A DNA stretch of 64,000 nt, taken from positions 5,290,297-5,354,296 of the forward strand of contig JAJHZJ010000061.1 of NCBI GenBank assembly GCA_023548195.1, given 5' to 3'. The position numbers and the translations under genes were made by a program. The notes under the pieces are model-generated. The model was not told the DNA's origin. It saw nothing but the letters and a program-made list of their open reading frames with translations, and ran no database searches. Source of the stretch: Bettongia penicillata ogilbyi. Its lineage: Eukaryota > Chordata > Mammalia > Diprotodontia > Potoroidae. Shown here piece by piece: positions 1 through 11,820 of the stretch (positions are counted from its first letter, which is position 1; every line of letters starts with the position of its first letter).

Positions 1-479
1 AGAACGCTTGTGTTTCCTTATATTAAATTCACTTGGACATCCCAGGACCTCAGAACATAACCTCTCCCTTTACGTGAGAATTAAAACGGCTGCAAATTGA
101 ATCTATAATCAGTATTCTGAAATGGCTAAAGGACTTAAAATATTCAAGGACAAAGCCTACTTTATCCACAATAGGATCAGTCTGCCTAGCACAGAAGTCT
201 TCCTAAAGAAAGAATAACATCTAAGCACTAGACAGTTGTTGATTTGGTATGTGGGGACATAATTACTTTGGTCATGTCTTAGTCTACCCCAAATGTTTGG
301 GGAGAAGGAAACTCTCCAAACTCCTTTCTCCAACTTTCACTTGGTCGGAACGAAAACAAAACTATCCTCTAGAAGGAGAATTTTGATTCATAAACTAGAT
401 TTCCCATGATGTTGAATTTTGAAAATAACATAGTGGTTTGAAGATGTAACTGGTTTTAAAAAGCTTCTAAATCTGCACT

Positions 480-690
480 GGGATTGTGTTATTCCCTTTC
501 AAAAAACCCAAATGGTTCCTCATTGTTGATATAATATTAGGTCCAAATTCCTTAGCCTGGTATTTAAGACAATTCACAATATGGTTATAAGCACCTTTTC
601 TAGACTTGTCTCACCCTATTCCCCTTTCATGAATTTATGCTCCTCCTAATCTGCATGACTCACCATCAGAGCCAGAACTCCAAGCAAGGA
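480..690 (+). repeat. L2 LINE fragment
   Basis: The stretch reads like the 3' part of L2: an 'aggtccaaattccttagcctgg' type segment, then 'tatttaagacaattcacaat', then a cytosine-rich run with 'ctcacc'. It is strongly diverged and non-coding. The flanking DNA at 1-479 shows nothing I recognise. Confidence 0.6.
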
Positions 691-1535
691 ACTGAGGGGG
701 AAATCTACCCAAAGGTAAGAAATGTAGCAGGTGCCAAACCACTTGAAGTCCTTTTAGGAAGAAGGTGAGGGCCTTAGGATGAAGCAAGTACAGACACATG
801 CTCCCCCTGAAAGGAGGCTTTTAGGTTATTCTCTCTGAGGTATGTTAGTTGAGAAGCCAAAGTTATATCCAGAAAGGACAAAGGATTCCCTCCTTCCTTC
901 TCAGCTGCTCACCTCACTCAAGAGACTTGGGATCTAAATGACTCTAGGACAAATTTCTCAAAGTAGGTTTAGGAAAGTGGAAGCATAGCTTGAGATGGAA
1001 TAAGAGGAGTTCACAATCAGAAAAACACCAGCATTTTTTATTAAGGAAAAGAATGCTGGTGAGTAATGGTGAGATCCAGAGTGTAATCATGTCTGTCATA
1101 CAGAAATGGAATGAATATATGGGAGTTAAGGATACTGAGGAATTGGAAAGTTAGGGAGTTTGAGGGAGTATCAACATGGACATTGACATTCCCTAGAGAA
1201 AGAGTTGAAATGGATGAAAAGAAGACAGAGCAAGAGTATGAACTCTGTAAAAAAGAAAGATGACTAGGAGAGGGCCACTGTGATTTGAAATATTTGTAGT
1301 GTAAGCTTCAAAGGAAGAGAGGTTTCTAAATAATGGTGGTAGGGAGTGAGGAGTATTCTAAATTCCTTTTTAAAAACAGTGTACTAAATGTGGAGGGAGG
1401 GGGATTTAGTGAAGCCAGGAATAGCAAATATGGTGAGGGTTGCAGTGTCATCTGCTAGAAGCCAGGTCCCAGTGAGAGGAACAACTACAAAAGAGAAAGT
1501 CTTGGAAGAACAATTTTCCAAAAGTCAAAAAATAA
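691..1535. other. No recognisable gene or repeat
   Basis: A purine-rich stretch with no long reading frame. Parts resemble the ancient purine-rich repeat described at 19735-28580, but I could not align it by eye. I see no exon, RNA gene or clean repeat boundary. Confidence 0.4.
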
Positions 1536-1539
1536 AGGC

Positions 1540-1715
1540 TTACGACCAATATTAACTTACTCTTCAAGATTTAGAATAATCCTGCCAGGGGAAAAATAGA
1601 TCCTTAATGGAGCAGAGGATATTCAAGTATTCCTGATGAAAATACTGGAACTGAGAAGGAACTCAGAAATACAAACCAAGAATTCAAGGGATATCTAGAA
1701 AAACATTTTTGAGCA
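1540..1715 (+). repeat. Old L1 ORF1 C-terminal fragment
   Basis: Translation of the plus strand gives a degraded version of the L1 ORF1 C-terminal domain: a 'YSSRFRIILPGEK' segment, a stop, then 'ILNGAEDIQVFLMK'. This matches the arrangement at the end of the intact ORF1 at 54290-55357 (ITYPAKLSIILQGK ... EDFQAFLMK). It is a decayed L1 or HAL1-like remnant with in-frame stops. Confidence 0.65.
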
Positions 1716-2074
1716 ATTTCAAGGTACTAAGTGATGATAAAGTACTTATATTCTAAAAAGTTGTAAGGAATCAGGTTTCTCTTCAAAGTCTTAAAATTTT
1801 CAAAGATCACTGAAGTAGTTAACTAACACAAACATAGGACTTGGGATGGTTTTGCTGCATTTTAATCGTCTTAAGAAAATAAAATGAAAAGAAAAAGTAA
1901 TGTATTAGGGAAGAAATGAGGAAGAAGGGAGTGGAGTTTACTATTTTGCATAATTGGGGATGAAAATAAGAATAATGTACAAATATGTAGAAAGGAGAGG
2001 GAGGAAGTAGCATCATATAAACCTCATTCTTCTCTAAACCAGAAAAAGAATTGAAAACACACACACTTCTGCTT

Positions 2075-2332
2075 TGCTGCTGTTTAATCATTTTTCAGTC
2101 GAGTCCAACTCTTCATGACTCCATTTTGGGTTTTCTTGGCAAAGATACTGGAGTAGTTTCCCATTTCCTTCTCCAGCTCATTTTACAGATGAGAAAATTG
2201 AGGTAAACAGGGCTAAGTGACTTGCCTGGGGTCACATAGCTAATAAGTGTCTGAGGCTAGATTTGAAATCAGGAAGAAGAGTCTTCCTAACTTCAGGTCC
2301 AATGATCTATCTATCCATTGTGCCACTCAGCT

Positions 2333-2336
<4 letters not shown>
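2075..2336 (-). repeat. tRNA-headed marsupial SINE with RTE-like body
   Basis: On the minus strand this runs from a tRNA-like head ('gtggcacaatggatagat') through the CORE-type 'gtgaccccaggcaagtcactta' block and a 'ctggagaaggaaatgggaaac' block to 'gactgaaaaatgattaaac'. The 39740-39985 copy has the same order on the plus strand. The block near 2137-2180 is nearly identical to the 5' region of the RTE element at 56541-56585. A CA repeat abuts the head. Confidence 0.85.
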
Positions 2337-2370
<34 letters not shown>

Positions 2371-2372
2371 AG
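2334..2372. repeat. (CA)n microsatellite
   Basis: About 30 bases of CA dinucleotide with minor interruptions, directly next to the SINE at 2075-2336. Confidence 0.95.
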
Positions 2373-2639
2373 AGTTTGGTATAGTAATACATTAATTCAT
2401 CAGTAATAAATTGGTAATGCATTAAATTCAACAGGGAAACAGGGACAGAGAATGGAAAGACGGCAGAAGGCAGAATTAGGGTGCATTGGGTTGAATGGTC
2501 AGAAGCAAAACAAACTTCAACTTCAGCCTGTAAAGACTGCAAGAAAAATGTAAGAATGAGTAGTCAAGGTTTTAGCAAGGGGATGAGAGAAGAGGAAATG
2601 GGGTAGCAGTAGATCACCTCAGTTATAAATCACTGGCAC

Positions 2640-3630
2640 TGACCACGTTCCTTCTCTTTCCCCATCTTCCTCATATGGACAGGTGACAAAGAGAGGAAAA
2701 AATATATGAGGATATGATGGAGAGAAAAACATAATTCATAATAACCATGAATGTGAATGGGAGAAGTCCATCCATGAAATGGGAGAGTATAACAGAATTC
2801 ATTAGAAAGATGAATTCAACAATATATTGTTTCCATCACATGCCCCAGAAACATAAAGAAATGCACAATGGTAAAGTGGGGGCCCTGTGCAGAATCTATT
2901 ATACTTCAGGCTAATTAAAAAAAAAAGGAGCAGTGGCCATCATGATCTCAGACAAAGCAACAGTAAAAATAGACATTGTTAAAAAAAAAAAAAAGCATGA
3001 ACAGAGGAGACATATTTACTTACAAAATGCCATACCTATCAATTAAAGGGTTACTTTATAGAGCTAGAAAAAAATTATCTGCCGGAACAAAAGATTGAGA
3101 ATCTCAAGAGAAATAATTTTAAGAGTGGGAATGAAGATCTGAAGTACCAAATCTCAAAGTATACTGCAAAATAGTGATCATAAAAACTATTCAGTACAGG
3201 TTAAAAAACAGAAAAGTTGACCAGTGGATCAAATCCAGAGTACAAGATCGAGAAGCAAGCATAATGTTTGATAAACCCAAAGGTTTCCAACTACTATGGC
3301 AAAGCTACATTATTTAACAAAAACTTCTTAGAAAATTGTAAAGTAGTCTGGCAGAAATTAGATTTAGACTAAGATCTCACACTACATACCACAATAGGTT
3401 TCAAATGGATTCCTGTCCTAAATGTAAAAGGTCATATTGCAAATAAAAGGAGCAAGTTGGAGATCCCTTTTATAATTATATATAGGGAGAATCCTTGACC
3501 AAGCAAGGAAAGAAAATAGACAAGTTTGATCACATGAAATTTAAAAGCTTTTACAAAAATAAAATCGACGAAACTTGAAATTAGAAGAGAAATAAGTAAT
3601 TGGGGAAAAATCTTTGCAGCAAGCTTTTGT
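2640..3630 (+). repeat. Degraded L1 ORF2 fragment
   Basis: Plus-strand translation gives broken pieces of L1 ORF2. They include an endonuclease-like section near 2740-2990 and, near 3370-3625, a section resembling 'KWI..V.. K.KIDK.D..K.K.F' with many stops and frameshifts. The part resuming at 4560 probably belongs to the same insertion, split by two SINEs. A short (TTTG)n run follows at 3629-3649. Confidence 0.65.
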
Positions 3631-3764
3631 TTGTTTGTTTGTTTGTTTTTTGTAGAGGTCTGATGGGGATAGGGACTAAATGTCCTATAAGAAATTTCCA
3701 AGTAAGGAAACTCCCTCAGCCAATGAAGATTAGCACCTCCTCTGCAATTTGTGGTCTTAGACAA

Positions 3765-4130
3765 TTGCCTATTATTGTTGTTTGCCCTTCTTTCTTGGAA
3801 GAGGACCAATGACATCAGGAGAGTGATATTTTAACTTGCAAGTGAATGGGATTTAAGTGAGGCAGGGCTATGCAAAGTCATCAACCTCCCTCTCGACTCC
3901 AGAGCCATCTGACTCCAGTGGCTAGATACAGGTCAGTCTGAGACTGATGATGGCCCTAGATGCAGTGTGACACCTTGACCTTTTTAAGGTAAGGTCTTTC
4001 CCAACTCTGCTTGTCTGAAGTAACACCCATTCAATGATTTAAGGCTAGATAAGAATTGAGGCAAAAAATGGCCTAGTTTCACTTCACAAAAGATCAGTCT
4101 GGGAGGAGAAGACCGTCAGAGTTTCTGGCC
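3765..4130 (-). repeat. WSINE-like marsupial SINE
   Basis: It shares its tail with the copies at 32025-32345 and 21350-21720: a 'gaggaccaatgacatcagg' block, 'aagtgaatgggatttaagtgaggcagggct', then 'ctccagagccatctgactccagtgg'. The remainder (4000-4130) differs from the 32-kb copy, so this is a related but separate SINE family or a longer variant. Orientation is set by the tRNA head of the 32-kb copy, which lies at its high-coordinate end. Confidence 0.7.
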
Positions 4131-4359
4131 AACATAGAAATAATTACTATTTACACTTATTCTGAGTCATCACAACCCAAACAAAGAGCGAGTAAGACTT
4201 AGGTTGGGATCTGTTATTGGCCAGCAAGTGAGAGCCCCAGTGATTTGAGTTTAAAGGCAAGGTTAATAGCTCCATTTGTATCCCAATGGGCTCTATCAAG
4301 GCCTGGTTTTCCAAAATAATTAATTGTCCCATTTTTTAATGATAAAATAAATAAATAGG

Positions 4360-4535
4360 GAAGAAAATCAATCTAGAGATCAGAATTTAAGAGAGGATGC
4401 CTATAATACTGACAAGTTAAGTGATTTGCTCAGGGTCACAGTAACTGTCAGAGGCAGGACTTATCCCTGGTTCTACCAGATTCCAAGGCCAGCTGTCAAT
4501 CCATAATACTACACTAGCTCTCTGTTCTCTAAGTT
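4360..4535 (-). repeat. MIR/CORE-SINE fragment
   Basis: The minus strand has a degraded tRNA-like head ('agagagctagtgtagtatt') followed by 'gtgaccctgagcaaatcactta', the conserved CORE-SINE/MIR motif. It splits the older L1 ORF2 remnant. Confidence 0.7.
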
Positions 4536-4559
4536 CTGACATCCAAGATGTGGAGAGAA

Positions 4560-4895
4560 CTGATTCAAACGCAAAGGATAAAAGGATTCCCCAGTAGAAA
4601 ATTTTCAAAGGATATGAAAGGCAGTTCTCAAAAGAAAAATAAACAAGATATCAATAGCCAAATGAAAAAAATGTTCCAATTCACTAATAATAAAAGAGAA
4701 ATACAAGCTAAAGCAACTTTGACTCACATTCACATTGGCAAAAATAATAAAGAGGAAAAATTACTGTTGTTGGTGGACCATGGGAATAGAGGAACACCAA
4801 TGCATTGTTGGTAGAGTGGTGAATTACTCTAGCCATTCTGGAAAACCATGTGGAACTATGTTCCCAAAATCATTGAATTCTACAGACCCTTAGAC
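4560..4895 (+). repeat. L1 ORF2 C-terminal fragment
   Basis: This corresponds to the last part of L1 ORF2: 'caatgcattgttggtagagtggtgaa', then 'ccattctggaaaaccatgtgg'. The frame is broken. It probably continues the insertion at 2640-3630. Confidence 0.7.
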
Positions 4896-4999
4896 ACGTG
4901 ATGCCTCTGCTGCCGCTGTACCGTGTTGATCTGAAAGTTTGGTTAAAAGAGGCAAACAGGCTAAATTTCTGTTTTAATATTTCCTTCAAGATCAGGAAG

Positions 5000-6480
5000 A
5001 TAGTTATACTCTTGGCCCTTCCCTCCCTTGTATCATTCTCCTTTATAACCCCACCACCCTATACCCACTTGCTTCCCTGAGGAATGTGTTGTAGTTCTAC
5101 AACAAACCATTTGTGAGTGTATATGTTCAACTTTCCTTCCTCTCTTTGAGATAAATTAGGCTTAACTCATATCCACTTTTCTCTTCTTCCATATTTGGAT
5201 ACTTATCTTCTCATATAGACCTATTTTGGGAAAAAGCACATTCCACTCCCTCGTTCCTTTTTTCTATACTATTCTTCTTCTCATTCTCTTTATCCCTCTA
5301 AGAACCTTCAGAACAGAGACAATCTTTCCCCACAATCTCTATTTTTCTTAGTTAGATCCCTCAGCACCCTTTGAAGACATTAAGCTTCCGAAAGGGTCAT
5401 TTTTGTTCCTTCTTTCTATTGCCATTATAATGTTAGAATTATATCAACATACAGTTCCTTCCAATTAATCAAATGGATTTAATATTAGAGGTTTCTCTTA
5501 ACTCATGTTTATATATTAAAGTTCCTATTTAGCTCTAGTTCTTTCATTAAAAAGGCATGAAAATCCTTTAAAGGATTTCCAATAAAGGTCCATGTTTTCC
5601 CTTCAGTTTTATACTCAACTTTGCAAGCTAAGCTATTCTTGCATGTAAGTCTATATCTTTTACCTTTTGTAGCAATATATTCCAAGATACATTCATAGAA
5701 GCTGGCAGGTCTCATTCCTTGGTACTTGAATTCTTTCTTTTTAGATGCATGCAGCATCTTTTCTTTGATGTTGGAGTACTGAATTTTGTTTATGACATGC
5801 CTGTGACTTTTCCCCTTTGGAGATTCCTTTCAGGAGGTAATTGTTGAATACTTTGTACTAATAACTTTGCTCTTTGGTTCAAATAGGTCTAGGCAATCTT
5901 CATTTATGATTTTTTGAAATATACTGTCCAAACTTTAAAAAAAAAGGTTTTTATGAAATTGAGTGATTTTTAAATTATCTCTCCTCGATCTGTTTTGCCA
6001 CTTAGTTATTTTTGATATCAAGTATCCTATATTTTCTTCTATCATTTTCAATTGTTTGATTTTGTTCTAATATTTCTTGCTGTCTCATGGAGTGGTTAGC
6101 TTTTTTTTGGTGCAGTCTGGTTTTCAGGGAATTTGCTACTTGTGTTACTTTCTCTTCTAAATTATTTATTCTCTATCCAATTCTTTTCTCCAGAGCTGTT
6201 ATTTCATTTTTTTTAATCCAATGCTACTTTTGTTTTAGGTTTTCATGGATCTTTGTGGAAAACCATTTTTTTTCCCTTTGAATCTCTGCTTACAATTGTC
6301 CTTAGTTACTCTCTCCTTCTTTGGGGAAGAACTCTTTGTAAAGCATACACTCTGGCCTCCTTCTTTCATAGCCAGAGAGCCCACACCTGTCCCTCAGGGT
6401 TCTAGGGTATACTGATGGATTTGGAGAGTCTCTTCTCTACTGCCATTGACTCAAGCCCCACCTTAGTGCTCCCCATATTG
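5000..6480 (-). repeat. Old L1/HAL1-like element with ORF1 remnant
   Basis: The minus strand encodes a recognisable ORF1 C-terminal domain at 5509-5757 (82 codons ending near 'FHAFLMKELELNRNF') and decayed coiled-coil sequence up to about 6300. A cytosine-rich 5' UTR-like segment lies at 6330-6480. As in the younger ORF1-only copies, a pyrimidine-rich 3' region follows ORF1 directly. I see no ORF2 below 5500, so it may be an older relative of the HAL1-like family. Confidence 0.6.
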
Positions 6481-6912
6481 TTAGGCACCAATGATTACCG
6501 TTTAACATCAATTAGTTTTTGCAAATTTGCTTCCAAAATATAGTAAGAACAAATGTACAAACATTTCCCCCAAACATCCCACGAGCACACTTATAGCTCA
6601 GTCTTATAGAACACTGGTCCCACTAAGTTGTTGTATGGATATTACATGACTGTCAGAATGAATCCTTGTCTCTGCTACCATGAGATTGTATCCTGAAGGT
6701 CAATCTCATAGGTCACTCCTTGCATCTTATACCATCAGTGATACGTTGGCTGCAATATTGGGTCTCCAGCTGGGTTGCTGAAACACCCTCCTGATGCTTC
6801 AAAACACACAGAATTGGCAACTCCAGCCCCTTCACCTAAAACAGAAAAGAAACACAGAAGCCAAGAACTGAAATCCTTTCACAATGCCACATGACCTTCG
6901 AAGTGAGAAGTC
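6481..6912. other. No recognisable gene or repeat
   Basis: Mixed-composition DNA without a long frame or a repeat I can name. Confidence 0.4.
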
Positions 6913-7067
6913 TGGGGCAGCTAGACGGCACAGTAGATAGAGCACAGGTCCCAGATTCAGGAGGACCTGAGTTGAAATTTGTCCTCAGACACTTGACACT
7001 TACTACCCCTGTGATCCAGACAAGTCATTTAACCCCAATTGTCTTGCAAAAAAAAGTATAAAGTCCT
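6913..7067 (+). repeat. tRNA-derived SINE, short form
   Basis: It starts 'ggggcagctagacggcac', a tRNA-like head with box-B-like 'gagttgaaat', continues through 'tgtgatccagacaagtcattta', and ends in an A-rich tail. This is the short marsupial SINE form without the RTE-like body of the 39740-39985 copy. It is not a functional tRNA gene. Confidence 0.85.
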
Positions 7068-8230
7068 GTGTCTCCCTTTACCATATTGTCTCTAACTGAA
7101 TTCTTTGAATGAAGAAGTTATCAAGATTTCTTAAGAGCAAAGCTAAGGAGAATGAGATCAATAAGCTAGGCTAAAGTTAGATCAACCTTTTTTAAGATGC
7201 CACCCATTCCATCTACACAACCAATAAAAAAGACTCTTCCTAACCACATAGTTAACAGGCAAAAACTAGTTATAGAATGTCTACACATATTCTGCCGTTT
7301 CTCCACGGGCATTTCCATTCCACATCATCACAACTCTTCCAGAACCTGGCTCCTAGCCTTTCCATCTGGGGAAGTTTCATCACCTGAACAAACTGATGCA
7401 TACTGAGCATTTCCTGGACCCCCATGCATTCAAATCTACAATACTATTTTATACTGGTCAGTGTTCCCTTCGATTTATTCATCTCTCTAGTTTTATGATC
7501 TGAGTTGGGGCTTTGTGCAAAGTCTAAAGCATCCTTCCTTACTGTACTAACATAGTTTACTGGGATGACCTCTACCATCTGGGGCTAAGCACCCCTCATT
7601 CTTTGACTTTCAGAGTACTGAATCTTCAGGGCCCTCTATAGTGTCTTAAGATAGAAATTTAGGGACCTCAGAGCCCCAGGAGTTTGAGGTGAGTACCATG
7701 ACACCATACTGATTGCTAACCATACCTGGGACTTCCAAGATCTTTATGCTAGGGCTTTCTGACTACCCTAGGTCTTTCTTACCTCCACCCCCACTCCTGC
7801 CCTAACTCTTACTGTCTCTGGACACAGAGCCTTACAAGCTGCACATATTTTTGTCTTATTTCTCTGCCAGGCTATAGAGTTGATTGCCTGCAATAGTGAT
7901 AGTCTGACTGGCTGCCACTTTTCCCACTCCCCATGGGCTTCCATCTAGTTTGTTATGTAGTCTGGGGGGAGGGTGGTAGAAATAATTGTAGTATCTTACT
8001 GGATTTCTTGTTCATTTTTCAGTCTTGTGTTTATTTCAAGTTTTTGAAGGAGTAGATGTATGGGGCAATCTGCCTCCTTTCAGGATAGTCATCTCAACCA
8101 GAAACCTGCTTATTTCTTATAAAGGAGGTTTTTAAACTTTAGGATGCCCAAGAAAAAAGAAAGGAACATCAATGAAGAATACTTTTAAATGTACAGAAGA
8201 AAGCTTCTGAAATACATCAGAGGCATGTGT
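7068..8230. other. No recognisable gene or repeat
   Basis: About 1.2 kb with no supported exon. The section near 7600-8000 is richer in C and could be decayed L1 5' UTR, but this is a guess. Confidence 0.35.
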
Positions 8231-8800
8231 TCATGAGCAACACAGATACTTGGTATAGCTTTGGAACTGATATCCTGGATAAAAAGACAAAAATGAAAAC
8301 AATGCTTGCCCTTAAGGAGCTCATATTCAACCTGGGGAAATTATATATACATATGTAAATCTATACAAAATAAATATCAGATAATTTTTAGTAGGGAGGC
8401 AATAACAGATAAGGTGATTAGGAAAATCTTCATGTGGGAAGAAAACTGTCTTTGGATTGAGGGTAACCTGGCTTCAAATCCCATCATGAACACATATGTG
8501 TGTATGATCCTGTGTCAATCTCTTCATGTCTAAATGTTCTAGGCAACCCTCTGAAACTCTAAGTTCCAGAGAAGTTGCTGAGTTGCATTGGGAGAGGCAG
8601 ATTCTTCACCCAGGAAATCCCAGGTCTCATCCTTTTCACTAGAGAGTATATGAATTAGAGCACTATGACCTGACAAAATATACTAGAGTTAGATGGTGAA
8701 GGATTTTGAAAGCCAAGTAGAAGAAGCTGTATTTTATCCTAGGGACAAAAGGGAGTGATGGGAGCTTATTGAACAGAGTAACTTAGTCATGCACAGATGA
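8231..8800 (+). repeat. Ancient purine-rich repeat split by a MIR-like SINE
   Basis: Positions 8260-8420 ('cttgcccttaaggagctcatattc') and 8640-8800 ('gaaggattttgaaagccaagtagaagaagctgtattt') match the ancient non-coding family also present at 19735-20110, 24610-25060, 50850-51240 and 60790-61110. Positions 8421-8640 are a MIR-type SINE with 'ctaagttccagagaagttgctgagttgcattgg', shared with 61115-61310. Confidence 0.55.
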
Positions 8801-8869
8801 TCATGCAGGTTGTGTCTGCTAACTGCAGGTGTCCCCACCCCCACCACTAAAGCTTATCCTGGACCCTCT

Positions 8870-9637
8870 TCTCTTCTCCCTCTGTGCTATTTCACTTAGT
8901 GATCTCCTCGGTTCCCGTAGTTTTAATTACCATCCCAATGCAGATGAATCTCTTATCTGTTTGTCCATTTCTAACCTCTCTCCCAGTCTCTAGTCTCATA
9001 TCTCTAACTGCTTATTAGACATCTCAAACAGGATGATTTGTAGACAAACTGAACTCATTATCTTTCCACACAAAACTTTCCTTCCTCCTAACTCCACTCT
9101 TACTGAAGGCAGTACCCTCATTCCCCCTCATTCCAGTTACCCAGCCCTAGCTGTTATCCTCCTCTTCCTCTTCCTCCTTCTTATTCTTCTTGTTCTTGCT
9201 CTCCTTCCCATCTTGTTCCTTCTCCTCTTCCTTCTCTTTCTCCTCTCTCTTCCTCCCTCTCCCTTCAATATTCAATCAGTGTCAAATCCTATTATTTTTC
9301 CCTTCATGGCAGCTCTCATATATTCCCCCTTCTATCTTCTGACTGCCCCCCACCATGGTACAGTGGTTTCATTATCTCAAACTTAGACTCTTACAATAGC
9401 TTGTTGGTTGATCTTCTTGCCTCAAGTCTTTCCCAACTCTAGACTATCCTCTACTTGGCTATTAACATGATCTTCTTAAAGTGCAGATCTGATCATACCA
9501 TTCCCCCATCACCCCTCTGCTCTCATTCAATAAACTCCAATATCTCTTTTTTACTTCCAGAGACAAATATAAAATCCTCTGATTGTCTTTTAAAATCCTT
9601 CATAAGCTAATACATTTGTGTATGACTCTCTCCTAAG
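8870..9637 (+). repeat. L2 LINE, 5' segment
   Basis: This reads as the L2 3' half: 'cttaaagtgcagatctgatcat', 'tcaataaactccaatatctc' and 'tataaaatcctctgattgtc' follow the L2 order. It contains an expanded pyrimidine tract at about 9152-9262. The element is interrupted at 9638 by an unrelated repeat and resumes at about 10490. Confidence 0.8.
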
Positions 9638-10480
9638 TGATGAAAATGAAGACCCTGCCCTGTGGTTGGCATAGAATAGGTGAAAGGAGAAAATTCCAGC
9701 CTTCACCAGTCCCTTTCTGTACTCTCCAAGTCAGATTTCCATTTTGAGTCCCCTTAAGGGATTTTCAGAGCCAGTCACCTTCGTGACTGATCAAGTTTTA
9801 AATTTTCTTTGAGTATTGAGTCACTTGAGGTTCTCCTGCCTTCCTGCTTCAAGAGAGAAGATGGAAGAGATCAACACCACTTTGGGTTGTTGAAGCAAAA
9901 AGATTCTAAGAAGACATGAAAGGAGAGGTATCTAGCATGTTTCTATTTCCAGGAGGTTATTCTAAAGACTTCTTGGAATTTCCCTTGAATAAGATCCAGG
10001 ACCTTCTCTTGGTTGAGCTGAATTACTTCTGGGAAAACTCCTTTGCTTTGTATTGTCTGGTATATGTTCTCTTATATGTACTTTCTCTGATTTCTGTTAT
10101 GATTTGGATAAAATGATTTCTTTGCAATTAACTGTGTGTTCATTGTGAAGGAATTGTGGCGAGGAAAAGGTCAAGCGTTGTAAATGGAGATTGGGCTTCC
10201 CCTTTCCCAAAAAGTGAAAAAAGATCAGAATTTAGAGAAATATCCTTAGATGAATATTTAAGAGAACAGACAGATATATTTCTATTCCAGTACCCCTTCT
10301 CTCTAAGGAAAACAGAGTAGCCTCTGACACCAACCTCCCTCTTCCCTTCCTATAAGGAATGAAATTCTCCCTTGGGGAAGGGTGGGAGAAGAGGCTAGAG
10401 ATGTCTGTCCTTCCTCCCTTCAAGCCACATACAATGATAGTACCTTCACCATAGGTGGGTCACTCTCTATACATATAGCT
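9638..10480 (+). repeat. Unclassified ~0.8-kb interspersed repeat, copy 1 (LTR-like)
   Basis: This segment interrupts an L2 and is collinear with 58880-59700. Shared blocks in the same order include 'gagagaagatggaag', 'gaagcaaaa.gattct', 'aagacatga.aggaga', 'tggaatttccctt', 'aataagatccaggac', 'tatgatttggataaa', 'ttctctctaagga.aacag' and 'cctcccttcaagcca.acacaatga'. It starts with TG and has an AATAAA-like R/polyA-like area near 10100, which would suit a solo LTR. I found no convincing terminal repeats or target duplication, so the class stays open. Confidence 0.6.
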
Positions 10481-10489
10481 AAATACTTT

Positions 10490-10865
10490 ACTACCTTTTT
10501 CCTTTAACTACTCTTTCAGATTTTTCATACCTCACTCCTCTTCATACACTGTTTGATCCAAAGAAACCTGCCTCCATCACAACAATCTGTCTCTGAACTC
10601 CAAGTATTTTCAACAGCTGTTCCTCATGCCTGAAATGTTCTCCCTGTCATCTCTACCCCACAGTTTCCCTGACTTCCTTCAAGTATTAGCTAAAGTCATA
10701 CCTTTTACAAGAAATCTTTTCTATTTTCCTAAATTCTGGTACTTTCCTTCTAAGACTATCTCCAATTTATCCTTTATTAAGGAGTGTTTTTTGTATTTTT
10801 TTTGTCTCTTGTAGGACTTAGTACAGTGCCTGCTATGTGGTAGGAATTTAATAAATTTAGTTGAC
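10490..10865 (+). repeat. L2 LINE, 3' segment
   Basis: This continues the L2 from 8870-9637. It has 'cctgaaatgttctccc' and 'gacttccttcaagtattag', then the L2 3' end 'acttagtacagtgcctgctatgtgg' and 'tttaataaatttagttgact'. Confidence 0.85.
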
Positions 10866-10989
10866 TGTGACATACTTTAGGAATACCACTTTTGCATCTA
10901 CATGGAGAATGGAATGGAGAAGAGAGATACATCAGTCATGGAAATAAATTGTCACAAGACAATAATCCAGATGAGAGGCAATGAGGATC

Positions 10990-11158
10990 CATATGGTGGT
11001 GGTTTTATTGGATTCAAATTTTGACTCTGCTACCTACTACCTGTGTGACCTTAGGAAAGTTACTATATCCATGGGTCTCAGTTTCCTCAGCTGTAAAGTG
11101 AAAAGTTTGAACTTGATGATCTCCAAGGGTCCTTTTAGGCTCCAAATTTGATGTAATG
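10990..11158 (+). repeat. MIR SINE
   Basis: It holds the MIR core: 'ctacctgtgtgaccttagg', 'ctcagtttcctcagctgtaaa' and 'gatgatctccaagggtcc'. Confidence 0.85.
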
Positions 11159-11820
11159 ATAGCGGTTGGGGATACGGAAGGAATTCTAAGGAATCTCTAA
11201 TTTCTTAGAAATTAGAAATTTACTCAAGTCCAAGATCAGAGATTTTCTAACTTGTTGATGACAGACCATATCTTCATATTCTGTCAGCCATTGGAAAACA
11301 TTTTCATGAGTAACGAGTGGGGAACATTTTAGATTTTTCCAATATCTGATGGACAGTGAAATTTCTCTCCAACCATCAATCATCAGGGAATTTGTTGGTA
11401 ACAAACAACATATTTTGCTTGGAACCAAAATAGGTTTCCCTGGGAATGCATCTGTAAAAATATAACATATGTTAATGGAAAAGCATAAGTCACTTTGTAA
11501 GGATTCATTTAAAATCATCTTTTCAGCTCTTTCCTTTAAGGAGGCACACTTCTATCACAGAATATTTGAAATAAATCAGCTTGCTTTGGGAGAAGAACTT
11601 ACTATGTTAGCAAAGAGAAACTGAAATCCTACAAATCAAATCCTGAACTTTCCCTTTCTTTGGGTTAATTTTCCTTGTCTTCGGTATCAACTAAAAGCAT
11701 ATTGCTGCTTTGGCAACATACTGACTAGGTGGTGGGGGTGGGGGAATGTTGGACATTGGATTATTTCCATGTCACTCCTTAAACTTTGGTCAGGCTCCAG
11801 AATGTGGTGCCTGGTGTGAT
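11159..11820. other. No recognisable gene
   Basis: AT-rich DNA. A 110-codon minus-strand frame at 11186-11518 has no domain, splice context or codon pattern that supports it. The last 15 bases before 11836 are the left target-site duplication of the next element. Confidence 0.4.

Noticed and set aside
6913..6990. Possible tRNA gene
   Set aside because: Only a tRNA-like SINE head: it does not fold into a full cloverleaf and is followed by SINE body and A-tail. The same holds for the heads near 2336, 32345 and 43795.
9033..9386. 117-codon Leu-rich frame resembling a membrane protein
   Set aside because: It lies in an L2 pyrimidine tract; the Leu run comes from CTT/CTC triplets.
11186..11518. 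110-codon minus-strand frame
   Set aside because: No domain, no splice or promoter context, AT-rich composition. A chance frame is more likely.
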